Positions 9,501 to 15,519 of a stretch of 41,094 bases of DNA are shown here, in pieces; position 1 is the first letter of the stretch; every line of letters starts with the position of its first letter. Position numbers and translations under genes: made by a program. The stretch is from a virus: positions 1 through 41,094 of the IMG/VR virus record IMGVR_UViG_3300035663_000029; one strand, 5' to 3'. The notes under the pieces are model-generated. The model made no database searches. It saw only the letters and a program-made list of their open reading frames with translations, and was not told where the DNA came from.

Positions 9501-11463
9501 ATTTTAGATAAAGATTGTTGATCGTATCAGACAGTTTCTTTAATGATGGAGTTACATTTCTAAGTACATCTGCAGCAAAGTTTTTAAATGCAATCTTAAT
9601 TCTCTGCGTAGCAACCGAAAGAGATTTCAATGACTGCTCTAATTCCATGTTTGCTACATCAGCAGCACCAGATGCACCTGCGAGCTCAACAAGCATTGCA
9701 CGACCAGCCTGTGTTTTTACCTGGCTGATTAAGTCAATGTCTTCATTCAACTTCTTCTCTTTAATCAGCTTAGCTACAGCATCTCGTGCCTCCATAGCAC
9801 CTTTCTTTTCTGCTGCTGTAATACCACCGCCTGCACCTTTGCCTTTAAACCCATCAACCAATGCTCCAACTTCAGCAGTAGCAATTCTTGCGATAACACC
9901 AATATCACTAAACTGACTTATTGTTTCTGGAAGTGCTGTACCGTTGAGTTTATTAAAGGCTCTGATGGATCCTTCAGCAACACCTGCCATTAATCTTTCT
10001 GGTGATTGATTAGCATTAACATTTTTCAAAGCAGCATCAAACTGATTCAATTGTTCAATAGCAACATACATTCTTGGACCCTGACGCTTTTCAAATATTT
10101 CAGACATCAGTTTCAGTCCAGCTTCAGTGTTTTTTCCACCTTCAACAACTTTTCCAAAAATATCAACAATAGCCTGAAGTCCTGTTAGACCAGTCTTTGT
10201 TGATTCGCTAAATGCGTTACCAGATTTGCCAGTAACACCATATTGCTTAGAAAGTTTTGCTAGTAGTTCAACATTTTGCTTAGTAGGTACAATTGCTCTC
10301 TGAAGAGAAACTTTAATTGAGTTTGCAGAAGCACCAATATCAAAACCAGCAGCCTTCATTGGTGCAAGCAAAGCTGCTGCTTCTGTCATTGACAGACCGA
10401 AGCTCAAAGCCATACCACCAAGTTCAGGCAATGAATCAGCAAGGTCTTTCAACGAAAGTGCGGTGACATTTTCAATTGTGTTGAACATATTGAGCTGAAC
10501 TGTTGCTGACGCTATAGCTTTAGATTCACGATCAGCGGCTGATGTTACTTCATCAAATGCGCCAGCAACCTCGTATGCTCTCGTTGCATTAAAGAACAAA
10601 GCCGAGGATAGATCTTGTGCACCAGATGCATCCATTCCTCCCAATTTTTCTGCAGCTAATGCTAATTCAGTAAGTGCTACAATATTTTCATTTGCAGTAA
10701 CACCAAGTTCTGCAAAATCAACAGCCAGGCTAACTACTAAATCTTTTGCGACACCAAATCTTGCGCTTTGCTCGGTCAAAGCAGTATTTAGCTCTCTAAA
10801 GGAGTCGGTCATTTGCTTGACTCTTTTCTCCTTGTCTGGACCAAGATAATCTTTAAGCTTTGAGTTTGCTTGATCCGTTGTCATAGCAACGCCTTCAAGA
10901 ACCTTTGTCAATCTTACAAATTGCTCATCAACCTTCAACAAGCTCTGGAAGCCCATTCTTGCAAATAGAAGGATTGGAGCTGTGAGGTTAATCATCAAGC
11001 TTCTACCAACGAACTGTGCGTCTTTACCAATTCGTTGTAGCTTTAGTGATATTGAACTAAGGTCTGAACCAAATGCTCTAATTCGCAAACCTCTTAGGGT
11101 TGAATTAAATTGCTTTAATTCATTCCTGCTTTGAATTAGTTCTCTACCAAACGCTGTGGTTGTACCACCAGCTGATTGAATAGCCATAGCGTATGACTTG
11201 ATGTTTGATTGAACACGCTTAGTCTCTGCGCCAAGAGCCTTCTGATTTGCAATCATCTGCTTGGCAGTCTTCGCATGATCATTCATGCTTCTGTTTGTCA
11301 TTCCAAGAGCTTTGTTCACAGCTCGGCTGTGAGCATCAAGCTTGCTCATTGGTACCGTAATACCCCTTAGATTGAGGGCTAAGGCTCTAGTAGCGGCGCT
11401 AAGGTTAGTAATATCCTTAACGCCATTAGTATGTACATTAATTATTAGATCAACATCAGACAT
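526..11463 (-). CDS. giant tape measure protein with embedded kinase-like domain
   Basis: A 3645-aa tail tape measure protein that sets tail length and threads the tube lumen. The N-terminal third (about residues 165-500) resembles the TP901/PhageMin_Tail family, with the usual Ala/Gly-rich text. Hydrophobic segments follow at about 668-690 and 1015-1240, then a charged coiled coil at about 1330-1475 and an Ala/Gly/Pro linker before 1700. A motif typical of tape measure C-termini, LHGGEYILNAKAV, occurs at H1781, and a second copy, LHGGEYVVNANAV, at H3547. Between them lies about 1750 aa of non-repetitive sequence. This includes a protein-kinase-like region at about 2160-2400 with K2195, E2211, a loop from D2273 to N2288, and D2301 in RIDAGGSL. 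The gene follows the G/T chaperone pair, the standard siphovirus position. Its ATG at 11463 has no clear Shine-Dalgarno. The family identity is firm; the function of the second half is inference. Confidence 0.93.
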   Translation of the reverse strand: MSDVDLIINVHTNGVKDITNLSAATRALALNLRGITVPMSKLDAHSRAVNKALGMTNRSMNDHAKTAKQMIANQKALGAETKRVQSNIKSYAMAIQSAGGTTTAFGRELIQSRNELKQFNSTLRGLRIRAFGSDLSSISLKLQRIGKDAQFVGRSLMINLTAPILLFARMGFQSLLKVDEQFVRLTKVLEGVAMTTDQANSKLKDYLGPDKEKRVKQMTDSFRELNTALTEQSARFGVAKDLVVSLAVDFAELGVTANENIVALTELALAAEKLGGMDASGAQDLSSALFFNATRAYEVAGAFDEVTSAADRESKAIASATVQLNMFNTIENVTALSLKDLADSLPELGGMALSFGLSMTEAAALLAPMKAAGFDIGASANSIKVSLQRAIVPTKQNVELLAKLSKQYGVTGKSGNAFSESTKTGLTGLQAIVDIFGKVVEGGKNTEAGLKLMSEIFEKRQGPRMYVAIEQLNQFDAALKNVNANQSPERLMAGVAEGSIRAFNKLNGTALPETISQFSDIGVIARIATAEVGALVDGFKGKGAGGGITAAEKKGAMEARDAVAKLIKEKKLNEDIDLISQVKTQAGRAMLVELAGASGAADVANMELEQSLKSLSVATQRIKIAFKNFAADVLRNVTPSLKKLSDTINNLYLKWQALSDTTRERISKLILGFLGFLAVMAPVILALGTMQSSIGVLGRAATFFLPKLKNFEGGLVGIAGGAKKATTAMTDMYNSFLGKKQPLSMLPSFAPAGGTASSMIGMPTRVGRNITLPGNIAPTPTPLTGLTGAARTSAINANRAARLSHAATGRLGVDQYLRNEASMLSANNMRLNARGRVIGPRGGFVGGNILGKISEASVLRESMLTDAGISRTGAGGARLATKRGLVDITEDRALRIARGGIGGAIARRTAALPGLADSFTSATGVTGRGFARGMLPTRGGIATGAGNIRGLASAAFNAGPVAAYTKSVQGAKAAVQAMQIQQMAGGGGTGVIRTMTTAMTGFMKATKLGTIALKLMKVALISTGIGAIMLGIGVAVYIIVKNFSAFKDKASGAILRVKNAWAIFKEAILLLIQPFVDLFSIIGGGSKKGGDAVGGLSKAFEVVGKVLQKVASWFKMLVENFIQPYLYMIIDIVMFVVSIFQGNWGKAFDYLVAATSGAVKIVIKLIAALLKGMVWITAGGIKLIIGYFTLIPKAVAKVFSFLERIPGVGGIFGWIGDSINFVIDGLYGLVDAGKNAASGAIDAVANAATGLLDKGVSKGISSAEGKISNDTKIKDAAEETGEEAGEIMGNSFGDGFEESDATGKIAKAIEEGIVDAIQKLQDYVAGEMADALTKFVDASVKALEKQKTSALKVFDVQIKTLGKLEKAEESLTKKKEYENNRRKIIDNQALSNEQFRRNYALAVYEGRVDDARMLQLQQSADEKGFSSDLLTIEQERSKDLAKENLDALKEAINEAKDAASLFFEESIAKFQESAALITKIAPVTVEQYTAQLQELQTLTETNATNMNTTFGTMFESFATTIADKMPNKVIGPFATNLDELVLVAKEKFGLGSDKSENTVIGITIGMLAGMGVQFGEGKQLVIDSFGVITSGLAQNFTDMKTKFLDEVKNDFITNFKKALDEAEPTKVFNQAIIDGNLSILRSFQNMVDLNPALMEKLRKSLDPAINKYLELKAAADAAKDAAAGAADAAAGGPGGGTPGSSTPLNPTGTYAGTGRADAFARNNELRAARNLRALTYQEFIGNYKGFKKGGIIPSRAQNQNQGYPEGFIPAPTQEGVPTLLHGGEYILNAKAVSRIGVGALNKMNNNLIPKFIKGGQVPGGKKGTASNTRGSADRVEQQIKKVADEPFNWKKEKGLNLVEKAIFKASDFAIGTGKFAYSVADSVKQLGVVGGVSLYNAAAGLIETAIPSKSQNPLNNIARRQNDLFYGTGASIPLVPRKYGQLTTVGKPYQTAMNELNTYERMSGEKIPGWKKTAFALAGDKAIMDSIGIGTLGGGSFINSAVKTGISRAATSKIGASILTATLGEGGAAAVSGALSSSASKAGAHRLTTVLSNKNLLGRIQSSYAKMTGGAKTPIAPELIGFNNLYDPAGAIKQTFGKAPSTLIADVLNGRMTMPQGGFSPKFGSIGSGSFIDTTMAGSPSSSIDTLIAASNAQVRSSVEPELDFSSLVKIGEKQGFNPGGLYENPSSKLQYYVKQPTSQYATTQELIENELLANALYRELGVATTNLKTIMTDNGPALISEIIPKATNLNSFADQLSSPDYIKLIQKDFAVDAWLGNYDVIGWDTPNILNSESGVPVRIDAGGSLKFTGTGKPKMSNPDTHTQFTNIVGELKSMTTDPLNHGSYLNASKVFGSMSPEDMAASAQKLKLITPERISEIAHSVIPHNNTALNYATSLIQRRQYILEQLLGNRSAGTVPTPSIRLTEMTQDPSDPFSWIPLDEVPGMGASAASSAVVKKPGIFKSATSLVQDKYASAYDSFYQKYLTRTQRGYYTASEVFANRETAGLPKLPVYDMFGSEEKYYKSTFDKYGNPILPGRPLADPLNPAFSKKAKLTIPDLLEKINFRKPNVESEMMAKIFNVRQRLDLDEFANEIMLSSNEFHDLFVNAGVDLAFPSGEGIDNILSLRKASLYESQLGYIGKYTKAMLRLRYPESVISNNDFEDAIASSVAAIFSKKSLFDPTFKKQYPMFSVKTGKGSGVTDKTSTGFATQIAMNPGMYTPESPIMDEFRKTITRNQETKYYTPEFVLDALTKKKTGIPGLTSAFQPGSTDPELNMMQAALFGGTDASRELKKALLLMVTGQLDQDPNILNTLTTPYSRRNLAFASLRSIYPETISPNGELYKVATVLDMIGEEAKYNSTSGTGEAYGMLAGFLIEDFNTFLAERMRRQASLVVPDLASKYPGFELNTKTLLEYTKSTNLGGVNDILKEFMPSEYGDIIGQLWKPTSSTFYDPEKGLSVAGKELGMKTMDYVIPDMSKPLASPIKMFNPVSVQTGTPQMQPLNLSPFTATDEWAKSVSYAGGSYGRVASVQYADALGGINDIKDIPFDFLAEKELINNFEIDAWKKLIQDQQTNKIFQALMLFRMESQKGIRTGNYFKLPTFNQIDDIKKTGASLLETQFNEIASTTSGSSSLPFRMANDNPGIIQSIMEMIGLPNPTGRSTANTGDVIDMTDIWDFENFKFPLDVKTKIEKTDLYDQVVGNLTPSEIGIHKGAIPGLSQIKPPASVDENIGTDLASSALKHMTSFGPVSGYPLLKGAAYSFSAGRLYVARAYDFLLQLIEAKNKGDMTKFKELVTYDSPGLIQRFDFEQMFAYLGNNTSGNPILNNMSMLFGYDPSSGIKEGNFPLSNTNVLLGDQNGDFRTLMRHIFKEPTGGYIVRMKNEIPDPEGWQGTAMVSQFPDVIARWQKPMDTVDLPPDQMQELRLVLNSLLSSSESLPARSLSGAYNAISSNYSQALSDELDSNALQQIRDSVERSMAIKRDSNNEQYKLLLHKKSLEFLQEVMRSVDPRLNFYGGKPTDTLIGQLPGYKVGGYVPGSPSMPVPAILHGGEYVVNANAVRNMGLGTMQRINQSRFTAPSGAPAYAGGGGSTSVSTVNINVDTFIGEEEWFKGMMKDYNVNVLPRQQKAAGLESRTFTSYNGIQGGF

Positions 11464-11511
11464 GTTTGTACCAACAAATATTATCCCATTTTTTTAGATA
11501 ATCAGCAATCA

Positions 11512-11841
11512 TTAATCTGCTTGATATCCCAATGGAATGCCGAAGTTCATTACTTCAAATGGTCTCATTGGCTCATCTGGCACTCTATCTTCTGGCGAGT
11601 ACCAGTCATCTTCAAAGTCAACATCAGCGCCTTGAGCCAAGGCGAGCGCTTTGATATTCTTACTGAATTCATTAGTACAAGCTCGGTACAATAGAAACAT
11701 CTCATGAAGGATTAGAGATTCTTCTAATTCCTCTAGATTTTTCCATGCACCGACCTGTACAAATATTTCTGATTCATATTTGAGAAGGGGAATCTCATTC
11801 CATGACAAGGGTTCACCACCCTCGCCATCCCCGTTTATTGG
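11512..11841 (-). CDS. tail assembly chaperone, frameshifted (T-like) extension
   Basis: This reading frame is -1 relative to the upstream chaperone and has no good independent start; its first possible initiator is a TTG at 11808 without a Shine-Dalgarno. It is best read as the C-terminal extension made when ribosomes slip at CCCAAAC (11847-11841). After the slip the frame runs PINGDGEGGEPLSWNEI and continues for 109 residues, giving a fusion of about 210 aa with the first 101 residues of the upstream protein. This is the lambda G/GT arrangement: two chaperone forms in a fixed ratio coat the tape measure during tail assembly. The extension is acidic and helical. Position directly before the tape measure gene supports the role. 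Confidence 0.85.
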   Translation of the reverse strand, partial: PINGDGEGGEPLSWNEIPLLKYESEIFVQVGAWKNLEELEESLILHEMFLLYRACTNEFSKNIKALALAQGADVDFEDDWYSPEDRVPDEPMRPFEVMNFGIPLGYQAD

Positions 11842-12143
11842 TTTGGGTCGTTACCCATTGCTGCAGCCATTACTTCACCAAATGTTCTAAGGTCAAGAAT
11901 GTCTTCAAGCAAATCACGATTTGCAGCCAACTCTGGATCAGCCTTTCTCAGTGCGATTGAGGCTGCTGCGATCATCTTATCAATGTCCTCATCAGTCATT
12001 CCAGCTTCGTCATTGGACTTCATATCGTTTGCAACCTTCATGAATTCACGAAGGTGCTTAATTGTCAAAGGCTTTACAATTCTCTTCTTTCCATCAGAAA
12101 ATGTAATCTCAGTACCCTTAAACAGATCAGTATTTGTTGCCAT
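11835..12143 (-). CDS. tail assembly chaperone (G-like)
   Basis: A 102-aa, mostly helical acidic protein between the major tail protein and the tape measure gene. It is the unshifted product of the G/GT chaperone pair of siphoviruses, which binds the tape measure protein and recruits tube subunits. A Shine-Dalgarno AAGGAG sits about 10 nt before the ATG. Its last codons, CCA AAC CAA TAA, contain the slippery heptamer, so termination here competes with the -1 shift. The text resembles actinophage and Gram-positive phage chaperones, with KRIVKPLTIKHLREFMK near the start and FGEVMAAAMG near the end. Identity is supported by order, size and the frameshift signal rather than one signature residue. 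Confidence 0.85.
   Translation of the reverse strand: MATNTDLFKGTEITFSDGKKRIVKPLTIKHLREFMKVANDMKSNDEAGMTDEDIDKMIAAASIALRKADPELAANRDLLEDILDLRTFGEVMAAAMGNDPNQ
11841..11847 (-). promoter_or_regulatory. programmed -1 ribosomal frameshift site
   Basis: On the minus strand the heptamer reads C CCA AAC in the zero frame, a perfect X XXY YYZ slippery site, four codons before the TAA of the G-like gene. Both tRNAs can re-pair after a one-base backward slip (CCA to CCC, AAC to AAA). The shifted frame is open for 109 codons. The position, in the last codons of the gene before the tape measure, is the classic location. No strong downstream pseudoknot was evident by eye. Confidence 0.85.
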
Positions 12144-12181
12144 TTTTTATGTGCTCCTTGTTTTATAATAATGGGAATAAT

Positions 12182-12232
12182 GCAAAAACTCCCAAGTTTC
12201 AGTATATCATACCGACTCTCAGGAGTTTTCGC
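12182..12232 (-). terminator. long stem-loop after major tail gene (terminator or attenuator)
   Basis: On the minus strand GCGAAAACTCC (12232-12222) pairs with GGAGTTTTTGC (12192-12182): 11 pairs including one G-T, with a loop of about 29 nt. The T-run is inside the 3' arm. It lies between the highly expressed major tail gene and the chaperone gene, so partial termination that lowers downstream expression is plausible. The large loop makes it weaker than the capsid terminator. Confidence 0.5.
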
Positions 12233-12255
12233 TTAGTACAAACTTTTGGTTTTAA

Positions 12256-12834
12256 TTAGATTTGGTCAATGATCTTGCCATATTCGTAACCAGTGTCACC
12301 GACTACTGGAAGAACACGGAACGAAACTTCAAAAACTGAAGCTTCTGCTCTCTTCATTGATAGCATTGAAGTGGTCATTGACACTGCTCGCTTAGTGTTA
12401 AACTTGCGTGTCTTTGTCACTGATGCTGTTGAACCTGGGGCATATCCAGTTACCTGGAGTGCGTACTCAAATGGGTACACGCTCTGTGAACCGAACAACA
12501 AGGTCTTGGTGTTTGCGCCATCATTGTTTGCTTTGATGTCATCTCCACCAGTTGTATTGTCGTAGCTCCATGCTGTTGCAAGGTTGTTAAGAGTTCCTTC
12601 TGCGAGGGTTGTCTTAACCATTACTTTCACCTTTGACTGAATGACCTTTGCTGCGTCACCGTACTGGTCAATTTCAATGTCAACCATGTCTGGTTCCCAC
12701 GAAATTTCAAGACCACCTTGGGTTGCGCCCACATCTGTCAAGCTATCAAAATCTGAGTTTGTCATCGTGATGTTGGAAACACCAGTTTTTACTGTTGCTT
12801 CACCAACTACGATATTGGAAGTTGTTACTGCCAT
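12256..12834 (-). CDS. major tail (tube) protein
   Basis: A 192-aa beta-rich protein with a good Shine-Dalgarno (AGGAGG) upstream of its ATG. It forms the hexameric rings stacked into the tail tube. The sequence shows the usual tube-protein pattern: an N-terminal VVGEATVKTG strand, a central GGLEISWEPDMVDIEIDQYG segment as in the lambda gpV/SPP1 gp17.1-like fold, and a C-terminal strand-rich half ending in a segment similar to VFEVSFRVLPV. It sits after the tail terminator and before the chaperones, the canonical place, and a stem-loop follows the gene. Confidence comes from motif style, size and synteny together. Confidence 0.85.
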   Translation of the reverse strand: MAVTTSNIVVGEATVKTGVSNITMTNSDFDSLTDVGATQGGLEISWEPDMVDIEIDQYGDAAKVIQSKVKVMVKTTLAEGTLNNLATAWSYDNTTGGDDIKANNDGANTKTLLFGSQSVYPFEYALQVTGYAPGSTASVTKTRKFNTKRAVSMTTSMLSMKRAEASVFEVSFRVLPVVGDTGYEYGKIIDQI

Positions 12835-12849
12835 TTTACTATCCTCCTG

Positions 12850-13044
12850 TTATTCAAGGACAAATATTTTCTTGCCCTTGCGATCTCGCCATTTAGAAAT
12901 CTTTACGGCGTGATCTAATTTTATTTCATCTGAGCGGCGACCTATTCCTACGCCTTTTTGCCACTCAAACTCATAAACCTCTTTACCTAGTTTCACGGAA
13001 AACCCTGGGGTCTTGCCGATGTATGTAATTACATTATACTTCAT
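12850..13044 (-). CDS. small basic protein between tail terminator and tube genes
   Basis: A 64-aa basic protein (pattern YNVITYIGKTPGFSVKLGKEVYEFEWQKG, here abbreviated in meaning: two short strands then a Lys/Arg-rich tail). No Shine-Dalgarno is clear, but a TATCAT -10-like box ends 8 nt before the ATG, so a leaderless start is possible. Small proteins of this kind occur in many phages between connector and tube genes and are usually left unnamed. A structural or assembly role is inferred only from position. Function is unknown. Confidence 0.6.
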   Translation of the reverse strand: MKYNVITYIGKTPGFSVKLGKEVYEFEWQKGVGIGRRSDEIKLDHAVKISKWRDRKGKKIFVLE

Positions 13045-13069
13045 ATACTTTTATGATACCACAAATATA

Positions 13070-13480
13070 TCAGAGGCTCACTGAGAACAGCGAGAAATCA
13101 AGGTCCATTTGGTACCAACCTTCTTTTTCAATAGGCTCTGACAAAGAACTTGATACCAGTTGTGAGCTAAGAACTCTTACGCTTGAACTGGCAACATTCC
13201 CTTGAATCTGATCCCCTTCTCCAAGGAGCTTGATTAATCTTTCTGAGATTTGAAATAACCTGTCAACATCCGAATCATAAATAGAGTATCTAATTGCGTC
13301 ATACCTGTTCCAGTATGACTCAACAGATGGGATATGTGGATTGTAATAGTAAATTACAAAAGGAGCTGTTTCTGTGCTGTAACCAATTACTGGGAAAAAA
13401 TTCATAACTTTCCCAGCAATATTAGCCAGAGTGGTATCTGCCTTAAGGTAAGTGTTTATAGAATAGACGCTAATTGGCAT
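13070..13480 (-). CDS. putative tail terminator protein
   Basis: A 136-aa protein directly before the tube gene set. In siphoviruses this position is held by the tail terminator (lambda gpU-like/DUF3168-like), which caps the finished tube and joins it to the head connector. Visible features fit that fold: an N-terminal helix (VYSINTYLKADTTL), strands around PFVIYYYNPHIPSVESYWNRY, a helix over DSDVDRLFQISERLIKLLG, and a C-terminal strand pair with a WYQMDLDFSLF ending. A purine stretch with AAGG precedes the ATG. The call relies on order and predicted fold, with no single diagnostic residue. Confidence 0.65.
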   Translation of the reverse strand: MPISVYSINTYLKADTTLANIAGKVMNFFPVIGYSTETAPFVIYYYNPHIPSVESYWNRYDAIRYSIYDSDVDRLFQISERLIKLLGEGDQIQGNVASSSVRVLSSQLVSSSLSEPIEKEGWYQMDLDFSLFSVSL

Positions 13481-13483
13481 AAA

Positions 13484-14014
13484 CTACCTTACCACATCCA
13501 CCCCGCCAGCACCTCTTGCGGTAAAACCTTGTCTAATAAATTCTTGTTTAAGGTTTTTAATAATAACTTGTTTTGCAATCTCTCTAATTTCTTTTCTTTT
13601 TGAAGGAATCGCTACTTTTCTAACAGCTCTATAGAACTCCGAATAGCCTTGTGCAACAGAGGCTGATCTTACTTTCATAATCCCATTTCCTTTTCCTCTG
13701 ATTACACCACCACCTTTTTTACCAGTTAAAAGAATTGCAGATCCGATCTGGATGTTTCCACCATCTTTTCTAAATGACCCTTTTGGATATGGTTTTACTT
13801 TTAAAGTCATGCCTGTTGGACCAAATGGAATGATTTCGTATTGTAAATACTTTGCAGCCCTTCCTAGATCGGCTGTTGCCATCTTCATGTCACGCTTTGA
13901 CCTCATCATTGCCTGCACTTGTGCATGCTGAACTCGGACTGGTAGGACTGAATAGTAAATAGCAGCCATCTCTGTTTGAATCAAAGCTGACTTGTTAACC
14001 CGAATACTAAGCAT
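13484..14014 (-). CDS. putative tail completion / neck protein (HK97 gp10-like)
   Basis: A 176-aa basic protein whose start overlaps the end of the head-closure gene by 8 bp. It lies between head closure and tail terminator, where HK97 gp10-like tail completion proteins are encoded. The sequence has an N-terminal helix, a Gly/Lys-rich middle (GKKGGGVIRGKGNG at about residues 98-111) that may be a flexible loop, and a helical C-terminal third rich in Lys and Arg (KRKEIREIAKQVIIKNLKQE). These traits are common in the gp10-like family. The role in joining the tail to the connector is inferred from synteny. Confidence 0.6.
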   Translation of the reverse strand: MLSIRVNKSALIQTEMAAIYYSVLPVRVQHAQVQAMMRSKRDMKMATADLGRAAKYLQYEIIPFGPTGMTLKVKPYPKGSFRKDGGNIQIGSAILLTGKKGGGVIRGKGNGIMKVRSASVAQGYSEFYRAVRKVAIPSKRKEIREIAKQVIIKNLKQEFIRQGFTARGAGGVDVVR

Positions 14015-14381
14015 TTTCCGTAATCTTCCTACAGGTTAAAAGAATCATTCTAACCTTACCGTTATAACCAGTTCTTTTATCAATGTTTACAATCTCTACT
14101 GGATAATCAACTATTGAATTACCGTAGCGGTCAACTACATTTTGAATTTTATTGCTATAGTTTGCATACTGAGCATCTTTGTGTGAAATAAAAAATTCAA
14201 CCTCGTCAATATTTGCAACATACGGATATGTTCTTCTTTCAGAAGACATTGACTGATACAGGGCTTTAATTGTTCCCGACATTGTGTATGATGTTGTTTG
14301 TTGCCCAGCAGCATTAACAGATGTTGTCTTAGTGTAGACATCCATTTTGTGCGGAAGGTTTATAAAAACACCGTTAGACAT
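14007..14381 (-). CDS. head closure / head-tail joining protein
   Basis: A 124-aa beta-rich protein starting directly after the connector gene stop (TAAATG). Size, strand pattern and position match the SPP1 gp16/HK97 gp9-like head-tail joining family, which forms the ring below the connector and retains DNA. The typical family opening is seen: LPHKMDVYTKTTSVNAAGQQ, then a strand with GTIKALYQSM, and a C-terminal GKVRMILLTCRKI strand. It overlaps the next gene by 8 bp, consistent with co-translation of neck proteins in equal amounts. No enzymatic motif is present. Confidence 0.7.
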   Translation of the reverse strand: MSNGVFINLPHKMDVYTKTTSVNAAGQQTTSYTMSGTIKALYQSMSSERRTYPYVANIDEVEFFISHKDAQYANYSNKIQNVVDRYGNSIVDYPVEIVNIDKRTGYNGKVRMILLTCRKITENA

Positions 14382-15311
14382 TTAAACCACATAGTCCATT
14401 ACAAACAGCGTGTAGTCCATAAGAAGGACATCTGCATCAATGTTGCCCGTTGTCTCAAAGAAGTTTGTGGTATTGATTTCATATCTAATTGTATCCATTT
14501 CAACTCTTTGAATTCCATGCCTTCTGAATTCAGAATCGTCATTCATCATGTCAACCAGCAAAAGATCCGCTGCCTGCTCAATATTGTTCGGAACAAATTG
14601 CCAACCAAAATCACCCTCAACTCTGTAAATACTTTGCTTATCAAATCTATTTACAAGCAAAAGAACATTCACGCTATCCAGAACAGATTTTCTAAATTGC
14701 AGGTAGTAGGAACTACCGAAGCTGTGAGGCTCTCTGATTTTCTCAATGTGATTTAAAGTTGCATCGGAGTAGTCGTGCAGAACCGTTTCATCATTTGTTC
14801 CTGGGTCGGATGTGACTTTCCTTAGCGTAGTGATTGGGTTTGGGATATGAAGTGTATTCTTCCCAGAACCCATGACCTCAAGATATTTATTAGGATAGTA
14901 TTCAAAGGATTGACCACAGTAGGTATTAATAATATTCCTTACCTTTTTCTCCATCTTTTCAAACTTGTCATACCAATCGGTTTCAAGCTCTGGATGGTCT
15001 TCAAAGAAGGTGTCAATATCAATGTATGGCGTATAGACATTAAAGTATTGTGACTGTGTGTATGATGTCGCACTTATCGTATATGTAAAATCAGCACGAT
15101 ATCTTCCCGCAGCATTTAGCACATAGATACCAGAAGCTGCTTGACCATAGGTGATAGTATAAACTCCAGCACTTGATCTTGTTGCGTTTGTTGGACCAGA
15201 AACAAGTGATCCAAATTCATGGTATAAACTAACTGACACCACATTAGATGTAGGGTCGCTTGGAAGCGTTAAAGTTAGTGTTTTGCTTGTTTCAATCTTT
15301 ACATCATCCAT
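14382..15311 (-). CDS. head-tail connector (adaptor) with N-terminal Ig-like domain
   Basis: A 309-aa protein. The C-terminal two thirds resembles a gp6/gp15-like adaptor that binds the portal: helical text from about residue 95 (IDIDTFFEDHPELETDWYDKFEKM), a Cys-Gly turn (NTYCGQSFEYY), a GSGKNTLHIPNPITTL strand and a long C-terminal helical part. The first 90 residues are instead a beta-sandwich-like segment with alternating Thr/Val strands (VSVSLYHEFGSLVSGPTNA, then GVYTITYG), as in Ig-like virion add-ons. Usual adaptors are 100-200 aa, so the extra domain is notable. The ATG is preceded at 6 nt by a TATAAT box, suggesting a leaderless promoter. Confidence 0.7.
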   Translation of the reverse strand: MDDVKIETSKTLTLTLPSDPTSNVVSVSLYHEFGSLVSGPTNATRSSAGVYTITYGQAASGIYVLNAAGRYRADFTYTISATSYTQSQYFNVYTPYIDIDTFFEDHPELETDWYDKFEKMEKKVRNIINTYCGQSFEYYPNKYLEVMGSGKNTLHIPNPITTLRKVTSDPGTNDETVLHDYSDATLNHIEKIREPHSFGSSYYLQFRKSVLDSVNVLLLVNRFDKQSIYRVEGDFGWQFVPNNIEQAADLLLVDMMNDDSEFRRHGIQRVEMDTIRYEINTTNFFETTGNIDADVLLMDYTLFVMDYVV

Positions 15312-15337
15312 AATACAATTATAACAGTATTACTGTT
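15312..15337 (-). promoter_or_regulatory. promoter with palindromic operator-like site
   Basis: On the minus strand a perfect TATAAT (15323-15318) ends 6 nt before the ATG of the connector gene, so the transcript would start at or very near the start codon. Immediately upstream, AACAGTAATACTGTT (15337-15323) is a 7+1+7 perfect inverted repeat in the -10/-35 spacer. No good -35 was seen at 17 nt. The palindrome has no U-tract and looks more like a protein-binding site than a terminator. This would begin the connector-tail transcription unit. Confidence 0.5.
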
Positions 15338-15346
15338 TTTCAGCCT

Positions 15347-15508
15347 TTAAAAAGTCTGCATTGCTAATGACACTTCTAAATCATTTATTTTATTAGTGAC
15401 ATTTTGCGTATTAAGAATCCATTTTTCCCCATCCCAAACCCAAGTCTTTCCGTTAGCAGAATGCGTATCGTCAGTAGCTGGATTGGAGGGAAAATTGATA
15501 GCAGCCAT
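15347..15508 (-). CDS. small fibre-module protein (53 aa)
   Basis: A short reading frame of 54 codons including TAA, opening MAAINFPSNPATDDTHSANG and continuing KTWVWDGEKWILNTQ. The block F-P-x-x-P-x-x-x-x-x-x-x-x-x-G-K-T-W-V-W-D-G-x-K-W is a well-known small module in phage tail fibre proteins; here it stands alone, followed by a short helix. It lies in the gap between the connector gene and a small virion gene. A TATAAT box lies 11 nt upstream of the ATG. A virion or fibre-associated role is inferred from the module; the free-standing form is unusual. Confidence 0.65.
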   Translation of the reverse strand: MAAINFPSNPATDDTHSANGKTWVWDGEKWILNTQNVTNKINDLEVSLAMQTF

Positions 15509-15519
15509 AGTTAGTATCC

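Noticed and set aside
9077-9916. Two long plus-strand frames of 133-144 aa
   Set aside because: They are shadows of the tape measure gene, with compositions matching antisense of Ala/Gly-rich coding sequence and no ribosome binding sites.
11464-11511. Promoter upstream of the tape measure gene
   Set aside because: GATAAT is present but too far from the ATG for the leaderless pattern and has no -35; read-through from the chaperone genes is enough.
13023-13034. Perfect 12-bp palindrome ATGTAATTACAT as an operator
   Set aside because: It lies within the first codons of the 64-aa gene and has no matching promoter geometry; may be chance in AT-rich DNA.
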